From NCBI GenBank assembly GCA_905234735.1, contig CAJOJA010000001.1, positions 1 to 64,000 on the forward strand: a stretch of DNA of 64,000 bases, read 5' to 3'. Made by a program: the position numbers and the translations under genes. Below the pieces are notes generated by a model. The model searched no databases, was not told the origin of the DNA, and worked only from the letters and a program-made list of their open reading frames with translations. Positions 17,208 through 26,700 of the stretch are shown one piece after another. Position 1 is the stretch's first letter, and each line of letters begins with the position of its first letter. The DNA comes from an uncultured Bacteroidaceae bacterium. GTDB taxonomy: Bacteria > Bacteroidota > Bacteroidia > Bacteroidales > Bacteroidaceae.

Positions 17208-19127
17208 TTACTTCTGCTGCGTCTTCAGCCAGTCGATGAAGGGACGCAGCACCTGTGCCGAGGGTTCGGCCATCTGTACAGAGAGGGAAATATCCTCGCC
17301 CAGTCCGCTTAGAATCTCGAACTGGTATTCCGGGGCATGGTCAAAGTCGGACACCTCAACCTTCTTTCCCGAAAGCAGCGAGAGTGCGGTCCGGGTCATG
17401 GCTTGCAGTTTCACCAGCCAGGGACGCACATCTTCGTAGAAGAGTCGGTCGCTCTCCACCGCCGAATGTTTCATCTCGGTAAGCACACGACAGGCACGCT
17501 CGACTTCCGTCAGTTCCTTCTGCAAGGATTCCGGCTGCGGACTTCCTTGTTCCACCGAATGCTTATAGTCCTCGACCAAGGTCTCCAGAGCCTCTTTGTC
17601 GAAATACCGCAGGTACGCTGCCACGCGCTGCAAGGCCTCTGCCCTATCCTTCCCCACCACTGCCGGGAGCGCTGCCAACCAGCTCTGCCGGTTGTCGTAG
17701 GTCTTGTGGTTCCAGGCATAGTCAGCCACGCTGAAGAGAGCTATCTTCGAAACCTCGCCCTGCTGCATAGGGTTGATGATGAGGGTGTTGGTACCCTGCA
17801 GGGTAGCCTCCAGACGCGCCTTCCCGTCGATGTGCTTCTCGTCGCTGAAGTTGGTATACATGTCCATCGGGAACAGTTTGGTCACATCGTTGTCGTTACA
17901 GGGATAGTTCCACCACCAGGCCGTCTCGCGTCCCAGCCATCCGTTAGCCGTAGCCAAGTCCTGTGTATTGGGCACCGACCAGACGTTGCGACCGGTAATA
18001 TAGACATCCACCTTCCTGGGTGTCTTGCCGAGTGATGCAAAGAAGCGCTCGCCCACCTCAGGCTTCACCCATGAGAAGGCGTAGAGCTGCGGCACGAACT
18101 GCAATGGTTTCACCGTATCGGCAGGAGCCGCTCCCGACTGGTTCCACCGGGCATCCAGTCGGTACTGCAGTTCACTCACTCGCTGAGCATTCAGTTGCAG
18201 CGTAGGTTCGTCGGTGGGCACGCCCACATCATCCACAAACAGCCCGAACTGGCGCACACCGAGGTCGTACATATTGCCGAATTTCGTCATCACGCGGTCA
18301 ATGACGTCCTTGCTATCGGGATTGGTAAAGGCCGTACCCGGATGAATGGCCCAGATGAAGTTCACTTTCGAAGCATGAGCCACCCCTACGATATCGCGCA
18401 ACATGTCCTGTGTCAGGTAGCCAATGCGCAACTGCTCGGGCGTGATGTCGGTTGGATACGGTTCGCCCCAGAATCGGGTGTGATAGGGATCCGACTTCGC
18501 TCCGTACATATACGTATTCATCTTGTAGCGCGCCATGAAGCGGAACAGATCCTTCGTCACCTCGGCATTGTAGGGCACGCCATAATACCCTTCTATCACG
18601 CCGCGCGTACGAGTGTCGGCATAGTCGTAGAACCGCACGCAGGGCAAGTTCTCGCAACCTTGGTCCAACATCTGCTCCACGGTGGCCAGTCCGCAAAAGA
18701 CGGCATCCGTGTGTTCGCCCACAACGACGAACTGTGCCCGTCCTCGCTTATCGGCCGTTAGGCTCACGATATGGCGGTCATATTTCGGCAGACCGAACAC
18801 GTCGCGTTTCAGCCCCAGTTTTCGCGCCTGCCGATTGGCCAGGCCCTTCAAGCCATTGATGCCCAACAGTACATTCGTTGCATCCTTCACCAGGCGATGC
18901 GAAACTGTCACCTTCCGTCCGCCGTCGCTCAACACCTCCTTGGCCCGTGCTATCGTGGCTTCATCGACACCATTCTCCGCCACGATGTTCACCACGGGAG
19001 CCACACTGGCCGAACCTTGCAGGAGTTCCTGCGTCTGGGGTATGGGATAAATCACATAGCGCTGCTGAGCCCAGGCCGCAACGATAGCCATCCACAGGAA
19101 AACGGGCAGTAGGATGAATCTTTTCAT
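17208..19127 (-). CDS. GH84 beta-N-acetylglucosaminidase (secreted)
   Basis: A 639-residue protein with signal peptide MKRFILLPVFLWMAIVAAWAQ, which decides the start at 19127. Residues about 25-165 form the GH20b-like N-terminal domain. The TIM-barrel starts at RGVIEGYYGVPYN (176-187), the GH84 signature. The paired catalytic aspartates are Asp299-Asp300 in FGLFVDDVG, where the neighbouring acetamido group assists. A C-terminal helical bundle follows. The family removes terminal beta-linked GlcNAc from glycans or O-GlcNAc from proteins. At 639 residues it is shorter than the Bacteroides thetaiotaomicron homologue and lacks a C-terminal accessory domain. It fits the host-glycan theme with nagA and nagB. 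A near-consensus promoter precedes it, divergent from the DUF6057 gene. Confidence 0.92.
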   Translation of the reverse strand: MKRFILLPVFLWMAIVAAWAQQRYVIYPIPQTQELLQGSASVAPVVNIVAENGVDEATIARAKEVLSDGGRKVTVSHRLVKDATNVLLGINGLKGLANRQARKLGLKRDVFGLPKYDRHIVSLTADKRGRAQFVVVGEHTDAVFCGLATVEQMLDQGCENLPCVRFYDYADTRTRGVIEGYYGVPYNAEVTKDLFRFMARYKMNTYMYGAKSDPYHTRFWGEPYPTDITPEQLRIGYLTQDMLRDIVGVAHASKVNFIWAIHPGTAFTNPDSKDVIDRVMTKFGNMYDLGVRQFGLFVDDVGVPTDEPTLQLNAQRVSELQYRLDARWNQSGAAPADTVKPLQFVPQLYAFSWVKPEVGERFFASLGKTPRKVDVYITGRNVWSVPNTQDLATANGWLGRETAWWWNYPCNDNDVTKLFPMDMYTNFSDEKHIDGKARLEATLQGTNTLIINPMQQGEVSKIALFSVADYAWNHKTYDNRQSWLAALPAVVGKDRAEALQRVAAYLRYFDKEALETLVEDYKHSVEQGSPQPESLQKELTEVERACRVLTEMKHSAVESDRLFYEDVRPWLVKLQAMTRTALSLLSGKKVEVSDFDHAPEYQFEILSGLGEDISLSVQMAEPSAQVLRPFIDWLKTQQK

Positions 19128-19154
19128 AGCAGTAGACTTTGGGATTACGAAGGA

Positions 19155-19186
19155 CAAAGTTACGCATTATTTCCTCATGTTCCAAA
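19155..19186 (-). promoter_or_regulatory. Promoter of the GH84 gene
   Basis: On the minus strand TTTG (19183-19186) is followed after exactly 20 bases by TAACTTTG (19155-19162), a perfect match to the Bacteroidota consensus. The predicted leader is about 20 bases. Confidence 0.85.
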
Positions 19187-19236
19187 TTTAGTTATCCCGA
19201 AGAAGCGGGAATGTATGGAAAAAAGATGTTTTTCTT

Positions 19237-19268
19237 TTGGTTATCTGCACGAATTAGTGTAACTTTGC
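19237..19268 (+). promoter_or_regulatory. Promoter of the DUF6057 gene
   Basis: TTTG at 19237-19240, 20-base spacer, TAACTTTG at 19261-19268. This is a perfect match, divergent from the GH84 promoter about 50 bases away. The ATG begins only seven bases after the -7 element. Confidence 0.85.
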
Positions 19269-19275
19269 CCATAGA

Positions 19276-20895
19276 ATGGTAAAGAATAAGAAAGTTAGCA
19301 AGCCCGTTGCCCCTCAGCGTCCCGTCAGAAAGGAGGAGAAGGAAAAGAAAGAGCGCAAGCCCCTATTGTTGCCAACAGCGGTAGTGATGTTCGTGCTCCT
19401 GTGGTTATGGGCATGGTTGTGGTATGGCGATGTGCTGCAGACAGCTCGCGAGTTCTCCTTCTGGTCGTCCGACGCGACGCTGATGCGTTTCATGGAGGGG
19501 CGCCCGTGGGGGTTGCTTTGGTGGGTCGGCCGCGCCCTGCTACAACTCTTCCGCTGGCCAGTTGTGGGCGGTGCGGTGCTGGCCTTTCTGGTGAGCGGTT
19601 GCACGTGGCTTCTGGGCTACTGCCTGCGTCTGCGCGGTTGGTGGCGACTGCTGCAATACCTTCCTGCAGCAGCCTTCCTCATCACCGTGGCCTACATCAG
19701 TTTCGACCTATTCTTTGAGAACGAGACGGGAATGTTCATGGGCATCCCCGTGCTGGCCTTCGGCATTCTCCTGGTGCTGGCCCTCATCATCCGCTCGTTC
19801 AGCCATCACCATCGATTCCCCCCCATCATCGCTCCTCCCAAGGACGAGACACCCCGCCAGAACCGAGCACAGCTGCTGCTGATGGCCGTGAGCATCGGTG
19901 TCGCCATGGGCATAACCCACTGGATACGTCCCTGCCTGCGCGTTGTGACCACGATGCAGTGCCAACTGGAAAAACAGGACTGGCACGGCATGGTCGAAAC
20001 CGCCCGCTCCCGTCCCGAACTATCCTACCGACAGATTTCGGCATACTATGCCATTGCGCTGGTACACACCGGCGAATTGGGGGCGCGGCTGTTCGACATA
20101 CGGCTGGACTACGACGACCCCTACATGCACGGATTCCAGGGTGAGAATACCAACGCCACGAACTACTATCTCTTCGACTGCGACCTGCATGCCGGACTGG
20201 TAGAGACGGCCATCCACCACGCTATGGAACGCCTGACCATGGAGGGGCCCAGCCTGCGTACGCTGAAACTGCTGACGAAATGCGCACTCCTGCGCAACGA
20301 ATGGGAAGTGGCCCGCAAGTACCTGCACATCCTGCAGCATGTACCCTTCGAGGGCAACTTCGTAGCCCGCTACGCCCCCATGCTCCACCATCCCGAATTG
20401 GTGGATGCCGACCCCGAATTCCAGGTCGTAAGGCAAACTGAACCCCTGCACGACAACTTCGAGAACCTGCTCACGCAACCATCCTTCCTCGGATACAATG
20501 CGACACTGACCGAGGGACGCAGCCTGCAGGCCCTGTACAACAGCCTGATGGTGCACATCTACACCAAGACCATGCAGCAGTTCATCCCCCGCTGTCAACC
20601 CCTGCAAGGCAAGCTACCTCCCCAAAACATTACCGAGGCCCTGCTGCTGATGTCGGGCAAGTACCCGGAGATACTGAAGATGTTCCCCAACCTGCAGTAC
20701 AACCAAGGCCGACTGCTGACCTTCATGCAGGAGGTGAAGCCCTATCTGGGCAGTCACGAGACACGTGCCGAGCATGCCCGCGAACTCTTCCCGCGCTGGA
20801 AGGGCTATTATCCCTACTATTACTTCTTCGGCAACCTGAAGGCCACGAAGCGCAAGGACACCAACACCGGAACAAGTAATCAGGGCGTGAACTGA
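19276..20895 (+). CDS. DUF6057 family membrane protein
   Basis: A 539-residue protein. A Lys/Arg-rich N-terminus (residues 1-30) is followed by about five hydrophobic segments between residues 30 and 220 (for example LLLPTAVVMFVLLWLWAWLW and LLLMAVSIGVAMGITHWI). The C-terminal 300 residues are helical with a TPR-like pattern and probably sit outside the membrane. This matches the Bacteroidales family DUF6057, whose function is unknown. The next gene, 39 bases on, encodes a haem-motif PD40 lipoprotein. I recall such genes occurring together in related genomes and infer a joint role at the cell envelope. The promoter lies so close to the ATG that the mRNA may be nearly leaderless. Confidence 0.8.
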   Translation: MVKNKKVSKPVAPQRPVRKEEKEKKERKPLLLPTAVVMFVLLWLWAWLWYGDVLQTAREFSFWSSDATLMRFMEGRPWGLLWWVGRALLQLFRWPVVGGAVLAFLVSGCTWLLGYCLRLRGWWRLLQYLPAAAFLITVAYISFDLFFENETGMFMGIPVLAFGILLVLALIIRSFSHHHRFPPIIAPPKDETPRQNRAQLLLMAVSIGVAMGITHWIRPCLRVVTTMQCQLEKQDWHGMVETARSRPELSYRQISAYYAIALVHTGELGARLFDIRLDYDDPYMHGFQGENTNATNYYLFDCDLHAGLVETAIHHAMERLTMEGPSLRTLKLLTKCALLRNEWEVARKYLHILQHVPFEGNFVARYAPMLHHPELVDADPEFQVVRQTEPLHDNFENLLTQPSFLGYNATLTEGRSLQALYNSLMVHIYTKTMQQFIPRCQPLQGKLPPQNITEALLLMSGKYPEILKMFPNLQYNQGRLLTFMQEVKPYLGSHETRAEHARELFPRWKGYYPYYYFFGNLKATKRKDTNTGTSNQGVN

Positions 20896-20934
20896 TTAAG
20901 TTAAAAATTAAGATACAAAAATTAAAAGTTAAAA

Positions 20935-22482
20935 ATGAGAGAGCATAAGGGCTACGTTGTTTTACTTCTTACTCTTTACTTTTTACTTTGCGCTTGCGTC
21001 CGCAAAGCCTACACTGTCCCTGCCCAATATGTTGAGGCCGATAGTGTAGCACCGCTCTATCCCGACTATACCGACATCACCATTCCGGCCAACATCGCCC
21101 CGCTGAACTTCGCCCTGTTGGAGGACGAAGCCACGGAAATCGTGGCCGAACTGAAGGGCGAGAAGGAGGGGAACCTCGTGACCGGAGGCGGCAAGGAACT
21201 GAAGGTCATCATGGACAGCACCGAATGGCAACAACTGCTCGCCCAGAATCGTGGGGCGGCGATTCGGGTCGACGTCTATGCCCACTTTCCGACGGGATGG
21301 GTGCGCTACAAGAGCCACCATCTGACGGTGGCCGAGGAAGGCATCGACCCCTATCTCTCCTATCGCCTCATCGAGCCCGGCTACGAACTTTATCGGCAGC
21401 TGGGACTCTACCAACGTAACCTGACGAACTTCGACGAACACGTCATCTACGAGAACAACCGTACGTTCGACGAAGAACACAACCACTGCATCAACTGCCA
21501 CAACTACCAGAACTACTCGACCCGCCAAATGCTCTTCCACGTTCGTGCCCAGCACGGCGGCACCGTCATCGTGCGCGAAGGAAAGGCCCGGAAGGTGCAG
21601 ATCAAGGGCGACAGCATCCTGACGGCCGGTGTCTATCCCTCTTGGCACCCCACCCTGCCCCTCGTGGCCTTCTCTACCAACAAGACGGGGCAGGCCTTCC
21701 ACATGTATCACGACGAGAAGATAGAGGTGCAAGACGAAGCCAGCGACCTCTTGCTCTACGACGTCGAAAAGAACGAGGTGGGCCTCATCCTGAACGACAC
21801 CACGCAGTTCGAGACCTTCCCCTGCTGGTCGCCCGACGGACGTTGGCTCTACTACTGTACCTCCGACGAGCCCCAAGCGCCCGACGATGTGCACATCCCC
21901 GACAGCATGGCCGAGATGCGCCGCGTGATGTTCTACGACAAGTTCTTCTACGACATCCGCCGCATGGCCTTCGACGAGCAGACGCACACCTTCGGTCCCT
22001 CCGAACTGGTGGTCGACTGCGCAGGCCGTCATCGCAGTGCCTCCTTCCCGCGTGTCAGCCCCGACGGGCGCTACCTGCTCTATGCCGAGGGCGACTACGG
22101 CCAGTTCCATATCTGGCACAAGTCCAGCGACCTCTATGTTAAGGATTTGCAGACCGACAGCCTCTATGCGTTGACGGAGGCCAATAGCCCCGACGTGGAT
22201 TCGTACCACACCTGGAGCTCAAACGGACGGTGGATAGTCTTCAGCAGCCGCCGTATGGACGGCAACTACACGCGCCCCTTCATCACCTATTTCGACAAGC
22301 GCGGACAAGCCCACAAGGCATTCTGCCTGCCGCAGTACGACCCCGAGTACAACCTGCTGCTGCTGAAGAGCTACAACGTGCCCGAACTGACCCGCGACGC
22401 CGTTTCCGTCAGTGCCAAGAGCCTGCAACAATGCATCTACGAAACCGATGGAGAGCAGGCAAAATTCCGTCCACGCAAATAA
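20935..22482 (+). CDS. PD40 beta-propeller lipoprotein with one c-type haem motif
   Basis: A 515-residue protein with a lipoprotein signal (VVLLLTLYFLLCAC, lipid Cys21). Residues 185-189 read CINCH, a CxxCH motif for covalent haem attachment, in the context NHCINCHNYQNY. Four WD40/TolB-like PD40 repeats follow: YPSWHPTLPLVAFSTN, FPCWSPDGRWLYYCT, FPRVSPDGRYLLYAEG and YHTWSSNGRWIVFSSRR. The chain is thus a lipid-anchored periplasmic or outer-membrane propeller that may carry a single haem c. No enzyme activity can be assigned. It lies 39 bases after the DUF6057 gene and 69 bases before nagB, all in one direction. Confidence 0.85.
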   Translation: MREHKGYVVLLLTLYFLLCACVRKAYTVPAQYVEADSVAPLYPDYTDITIPANIAPLNFALLEDEATEIVAELKGEKEGNLVTGGGKELKVIMDSTEWQQLLAQNRGAAIRVDVYAHFPTGWVRYKSHHLTVAEEGIDPYLSYRLIEPGYELYRQLGLYQRNLTNFDEHVIYENNRTFDEEHNHCINCHNYQNYSTRQMLFHVRAQHGGTVIVREGKARKVQIKGDSILTAGVYPSWHPTLPLVAFSTNKTGQAFHMYHDEKIEVQDEASDLLLYDVEKNEVGLILNDTTQFETFPCWSPDGRWLYYCTSDEPQAPDDVHIPDSMAEMRRVMFYDKFFYDIRRMAFDEQTHTFGPSELVVDCAGRHRSASFPRVSPDGRYLLYAEGDYGQFHIWHKSSDLYVKDLQTDSLYALTEANSPDVDSYHTWSSNGRWIVFSSRRMDGNYTRPFITYFDKRGQAHKAFCLPQYDPEYNLLLLKSYNVPELTRDAVSVSAKSLQQCIYETDGEQAKFRPRK

Positions 22483-22551
22483 TAAATAACAACAAATAAT
22501 CGTTATATAAAAAAGTAAACTTTAAACTATAAACATTAAACTTTACAAGTT

Positions 22552-23343
22552 ATGCGAGTAATCATTGAACCTAACTATCAAGAATTATCACGCTGGGCTG
22601 CCGACTACGTAGCCGCACGTATCAATGCCGCTAAGCCTACGGCCGAGAAGCCTTTCAAACTGGGTTGCCCCACGGGTTCCTCCCCTCTGGGTCTGTACAA
22701 GCGCCTCATCGAGCTGAACAAGGCCGGTAAGGTCAGCTTCCAGAACGTCATCACTTTCAACATGGACGAGTACGTCGGCCTGCCCGAAGAGCATCCCGAG
22801 AGCTACCACAGCTTCATGTGGACCAACTTCTTCAGCCACATCGACATCAAGAAGGAGAACGTACACATCCTCAACGGCAACGCTCCCGACTTGGCAGCCG
22901 AGTGCGCAGCCTACGAGCAGGCCATCGTGGATGCCGGCGGCATCGACCTCTTCATGGGCGGCATCGGTCCCGACGGCCACATCGCCTTCAACGAGCCCTT
23001 CAGTTCGCTCCTGAGCCGTACCCGCGTGAAGAGTTTGACCACCGACACCATCATCGCCAACAGCCGTTTCTTCGACAACGATGTGAACAAGGTGCCCAAG
23101 ACCGCCCTCACCGTAGGTGTAGGCACTGTGATGGATGCCAAGGAAGTGCTCATCGTAGCCAACGGTCACGGCAAGGCCCGTGCCCTGCACCACGCCATCG
23201 AGTGTGCCGTCAGCCACGAGTGGACCATCAGTGCCCTGCAGATGCACCCCCATGCCATCATCGTCTGCGACGAAGCCGCCACCGACGAACTGAAGCACGG
23301 CACCTACAAGTACTTCAAGGACATCGAGAAGGACAACCTCTAA
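22552..23343 (+). CDS. nagB: Glucosamine-6-phosphate deaminase
   Basis: A 263-residue protein that is close to the normal NagB length. Diagnostic segments are [16 protein letters not shown] (phosphate-binding loop), [20 protein letters not shown] (catalytic Asp and the active-site lid), and [19 protein letters not shown]. It converts glucosamine-6-phosphate to fructose-6-phosphate and ammonia, the last step of GlcNAc catabolism. The partner deacetylase nagA is in this window at 53.2-54.3 kb on the other strand, so the pathway is present but its genes are scattered. A strong terminator follows. Confidence 0.96.
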   Translation: MRVIIEPNYQELSRWAADYVAARINAAKPTAEKPFKLGCPTGSSPLGLYKRLIELNKAGKVSFQNVITFNMDEYVGLPEEHPESYHSFMWTNFFSHIDIKKENVHILNGNAPDLAAECAAYEQAIVDAGGIDLFMGGIGPDGHIAFNEPFSSLLSRTRVKSLTTDTIIANSRFFDNDVNKVPKTALTVGVGTVMDAKEVLIVANGHGKARALHHAIECAVSHEWTISALQMHPHAIIVCDEAATDELKHGTYKYFKDIEKDNL

Positions 23344-23370
23344 GAGAGCGAATCCCCAACAAATCCCATC

Positions 23371-23406
23371 GAGGCTGCGTCGTTCCCATACGGCGCAGCC
23401 TCTTTT
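23371..23406 (+). terminator. Intrinsic terminator of nagB
   Basis: GAGGCTGCG pairs with CGCAGCCTC, extended by three inner pairs, and is followed by TTTT, 27 bases after the nagB stop. Confidence 0.85.
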
Positions 23407-23422
23407 GTTTATGGCAAAGCGC

Positions 23423-23458
23423 AGCGGCAGCCGCATCATGGGGGATGCGGCTGCCGCT
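23423..23458 (-). repeat. GC-rich hairpin repeat, copy 1
   Basis: A perfect 15-base stem (AGCGGCAGCCGCATC with its complement) around loop ATGGGG. It lies 56 bases beyond the stop codon of the first small peptide gene. The same core with flank GATAGGTA occurs at 27654-27690 and 32931-32968, each time after a small peptide gene. A second small stem (GGGAC-TATC-GTCCC) follows at 23470-23483. Probably a 3'-end RNA structure or terminator. Confidence 0.75.
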
Positions 23459-23514
23459 GATAGGTAGTGAGGGACTATCGTCCCTGAATTCGTTCTGTGT
23501 GTGGTGCAATGGGA

Positions 23515-23682
23515 TTAGAACTCCCAGCCCAACTCGCGGACTTCAGCCTCGGTGGGAACGGGGTTGACGACATCCAGTTGAAGACCAGCATCACCTGCAA
23601 CTCCAGTAATAGAACTGCAGAACATTTCGGTATCCTCAGCCTCGACGATAACGGCCACGGGGGCAAAATATGTCTTTTTCAT
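23515..23682 (-). CDS. Small MKK-Y--P peptide 1 (55 residues)
   Basis: A 55-residue peptide: MKKTYFAPVAVIVEAEDTEM, then FCSSITGVAGDAG, ending TEAEVRELGWEF. The opening MKK-Y--P, a short hydrophobic stretch with acidic residues, a Ser pair, and an acidic tail with Trp are shared with four other peptides in this window. It starts 40 bases after the 1210-residue protein's stop codon, with an AT-rich spacer (TTAATTATTAATTCTTAAT) nearly the same as at the other pairs. It is not a signal peptide by composition, because no basic-plus-long-hydrophobic run is present. I do not recognise a function. Confidence 0.75.
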   Translation of the reverse strand: MKKTYFAPVAVIVEAEDTEMFCSSITGVAGDAGLQLDVVNPVPTEAEVRELGWEF

Positions 23683-23722
23683 TGTTTTTTATAATTAAGA
23701 ATTAATAATTAAGAGAGAAAAA

Positions 23723-26700
23723 TTAGAAGAGAACTTTCTTACCATTGACGATATAGATACCCTTCTGGGCGCGGCTTACGCGCTGGCCAGCCAGGTTGTA
23801 GATGGCACCGTTCTGAGGAGCATCGGTGTTGACGACATCGATAGCGGTCTCAAGATCGTTGATGAACATCTTTACAGTAGCCTCTTCCGTAGCATCAATG
23901 TAGGCATGAGTACTCTTCAGCGTGGTTCCGCCTTCGCTCTTGTAGAGCTTGTTGGCACTGATGAAGTAGTCGCCAGCAGCAACGGTAGTCAAGGCAGCGT
24001 AGGAACCCACGAAGTTAACGTATGTGCCGGCAACCTTGGCCTCACCTTCCTTGATAACTTTACCGTTGAAGGTGAAGCTTGTTCCTGCGTTACCCTTCAG
24101 CAGCACGGGCTTGTTAGCCGTGATGGCAGGAGTCTCCATCTTGTTGAAGTTTACGGTAACAGCATCTTTACTTTCACCGCTATCGCTGAACTCAGCTACT
24201 GCAACCTCGTCACCGAAGGCAGTCTTCAGTTCATCGTTGCTCAGGTCGAACGGAACCACGAAGGTGTTCCACACGTCTGCCTTGATGGCGCGAGCGAGAG
24301 TAACGTTGGCGTAGTTCTTGGCAGGAGTGTAGTCAGCATTCTCACTGATTGTAATGTCTTCTGCAACAGCCTGCTTCAGGCTCAGGTCGGCAAGGGTGAA
24401 GTGATGGTTCATGTAAATCTTCAGGATTGAATTGCCAGCAGTGGGCTCGAGATAATAGGTGTACGTACGGAAGGGGTTGCCTTCAGCGTCATTGATCTTA
24501 CCAGAAACGCTAGTAGCACCCTCCTGTTTTACGCCATCCAATTCGACTGAAACCCAATCAGGAGCGTCACCATCGCGCCATGCAGAAGCCTTGAAGGTCA
24601 ACTTATAAATTGAGTATTTGTTCAACGGAAGTGTGTAACCTTCTTGCTCACCGTATGTCAGTGTTGTGCCGCCCCATGAGAAGACAGCAGCCTTGCCATC
24701 GGTATAAGCCAGACCGGGATCTACAGTCTCATCCTTAACCAACAGGCGGATACCCTGTATCTTCGTCCAACCTGGCAGGTTGATGTCACCAGAGGTAGTG
24801 TTAGCAGCGGTTGTAGCGAACAGGCCGTCGAAGATAGCATCAACCTCGCCATCGTTGGCAGTCCATGTGGCGGAGGTCAAAGAAGCAGTTACAGACTCTA
24901 CGGTTTCTTTTTCATTTTTCGCGGTCTGGTCAAATGCTTTTGCAGCAGCAAGAGCTTCCAGAGCAGCGGCGTTGTTGTAAGGAGCATACTGGCCATCTTC
25001 GAAGCCGAGTGTCTTGCCCTCAGCTGCAGCGATGGCAGCATTCAACGCTGTATAGTCATCATCACCAGCAACCACACCTTTCTTCAGGATTCTGAAATCG
25101 GAGAAGCTACCCCATGCACCGCCAGAAAGACGGGTCAGTGTCTGAGTAACGGTAACGGCAGTCTCTTCAGTCAGCGAAACGGGGATGTAGCGCCATTCCC
25201 AACCTGTGCCAGTGTTTTCTGCTGCTCCATCCTTGTTAGCGAAGCCAGCAGCATCTTCAGCGTCGAAGCTTGCGGCACCAGCCTTGTTGATACCAAGTCC
25301 CATATCGCCATTAGAAGCAAATGTTACAGTTGTGCCTTTTGCACTCATCGTAGTAACGGAGTTAGCACTACCACGGCCTGCACTCATCAGGATGAATTCA
25401 CCCGCAGGAAGTGTAATGATTGCTGTTCTTTCGGTAGTGTTTGTACCGCCGCTCCAGTTGTCAGCATAAGAGATACCAGTATCGCCGCTCCAGTGCTGTC
25501 CGCTACTGGTACTCATGTCAGACCATGAAGGATTATATACAGCTGTCACATCAAAGATGTTGTCTGCTGTAGTTGCAGTATATGCAGCAATATTGAGCGC
25601 ATGGGTTGCGGCAGGAGCTGCGGCAGCGCTGGCAGGAGCATCACCAGGAGTTACGCCAAGGGCAACAGCCACGCCACGGATTTCAGCGTATGCATCATAA
25701 ACACCCTTGGCGGCTGTGAAGGTTGCAGTTGCAGCCTCAATAGCCGCTGCGGCATCATTGTAACCATCCACAGTTGTAGGCTCAGATTTAGCCAGCTCAG
25801 CGTTCAGAGCGGTCAGTTCAGCACCTGTTACATTCTCATAATCCGTGTTAGCAATAGCAGCCTCGGCAGCGGTCTTAGCCTCTTCCCAAGCAGCTTTAGC
25901 ACCATCGAGAAAACTCTTAAAGGTAATGGTGATGTTGTCGAGGAACACCTTAGCGTTGGCGCCTGAACCGCCGCTGATAGCCTGACCGCCAACTTGGATA
26001 ACACCTTCTGTAGCTTCATTCAGTGTGAATGTAACCTTATCCTCTACCCATTCGCCATAAGCAAAAGCGTCCTTGGTGGAAAGGGTACTTGTTCCAGAAG
26101 TGGGAACGAAACCGAACATAGATTTGAACTGAGTCACACCTTCAAGAGCATTGTAGGCGTTAACCTTCGCGGTATAGACACCAGCTGGAAATTTGACCGC
26201 AGCTGACTGATAGGTAACAGTGCCACCCCAACCAACAGAAACACCAAGTGCATTACCACTATTACCTGCGTTGTCAGCAGAAGGAGCACTGACACCATTC
26301 ACCTGGCCTTCTCCGCCGTAAGCAACGACAGCCGAGCTACTCCAAGCAGCAGAGCCGGTCTGCGTCCAGTCACCTTCGATATTTACAGGGGCTGCACTTC
26401 CGCCGGCGGCAGCATTTGTTGTAGTTACGGTGCAACTCTCAAATCCGGGGTTGCTCAGGAAGATTCCTGTCACGTCGCCAGCTGCTGACATAGCCGACTC
26501 TGTGGCTACAGCCAAAGTAGCAGCAGCAGCGTTCACCTCGTCCTGAGTAGCCGTAGTGTTGCCATACACAGTTTGAGCAGTAGCGATGGCAGAAGCGAGG
26601 TCGCTACTTTTCAATGTGTTATTGGCATAGGTCGCAGCAGCAATGGCAGTTGAGAGCACATCCTTCACCACAACAGCCTTATAAAGAATCTGCACCTTGT

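Noticed and set aside
23371-23458. The hairpin near 23423 as the terminator of nagB
   Set aside because: nagB already has a hairpin with a T run at 23371-23406, and the second hairpin recurs after the small peptide genes on the other strand.
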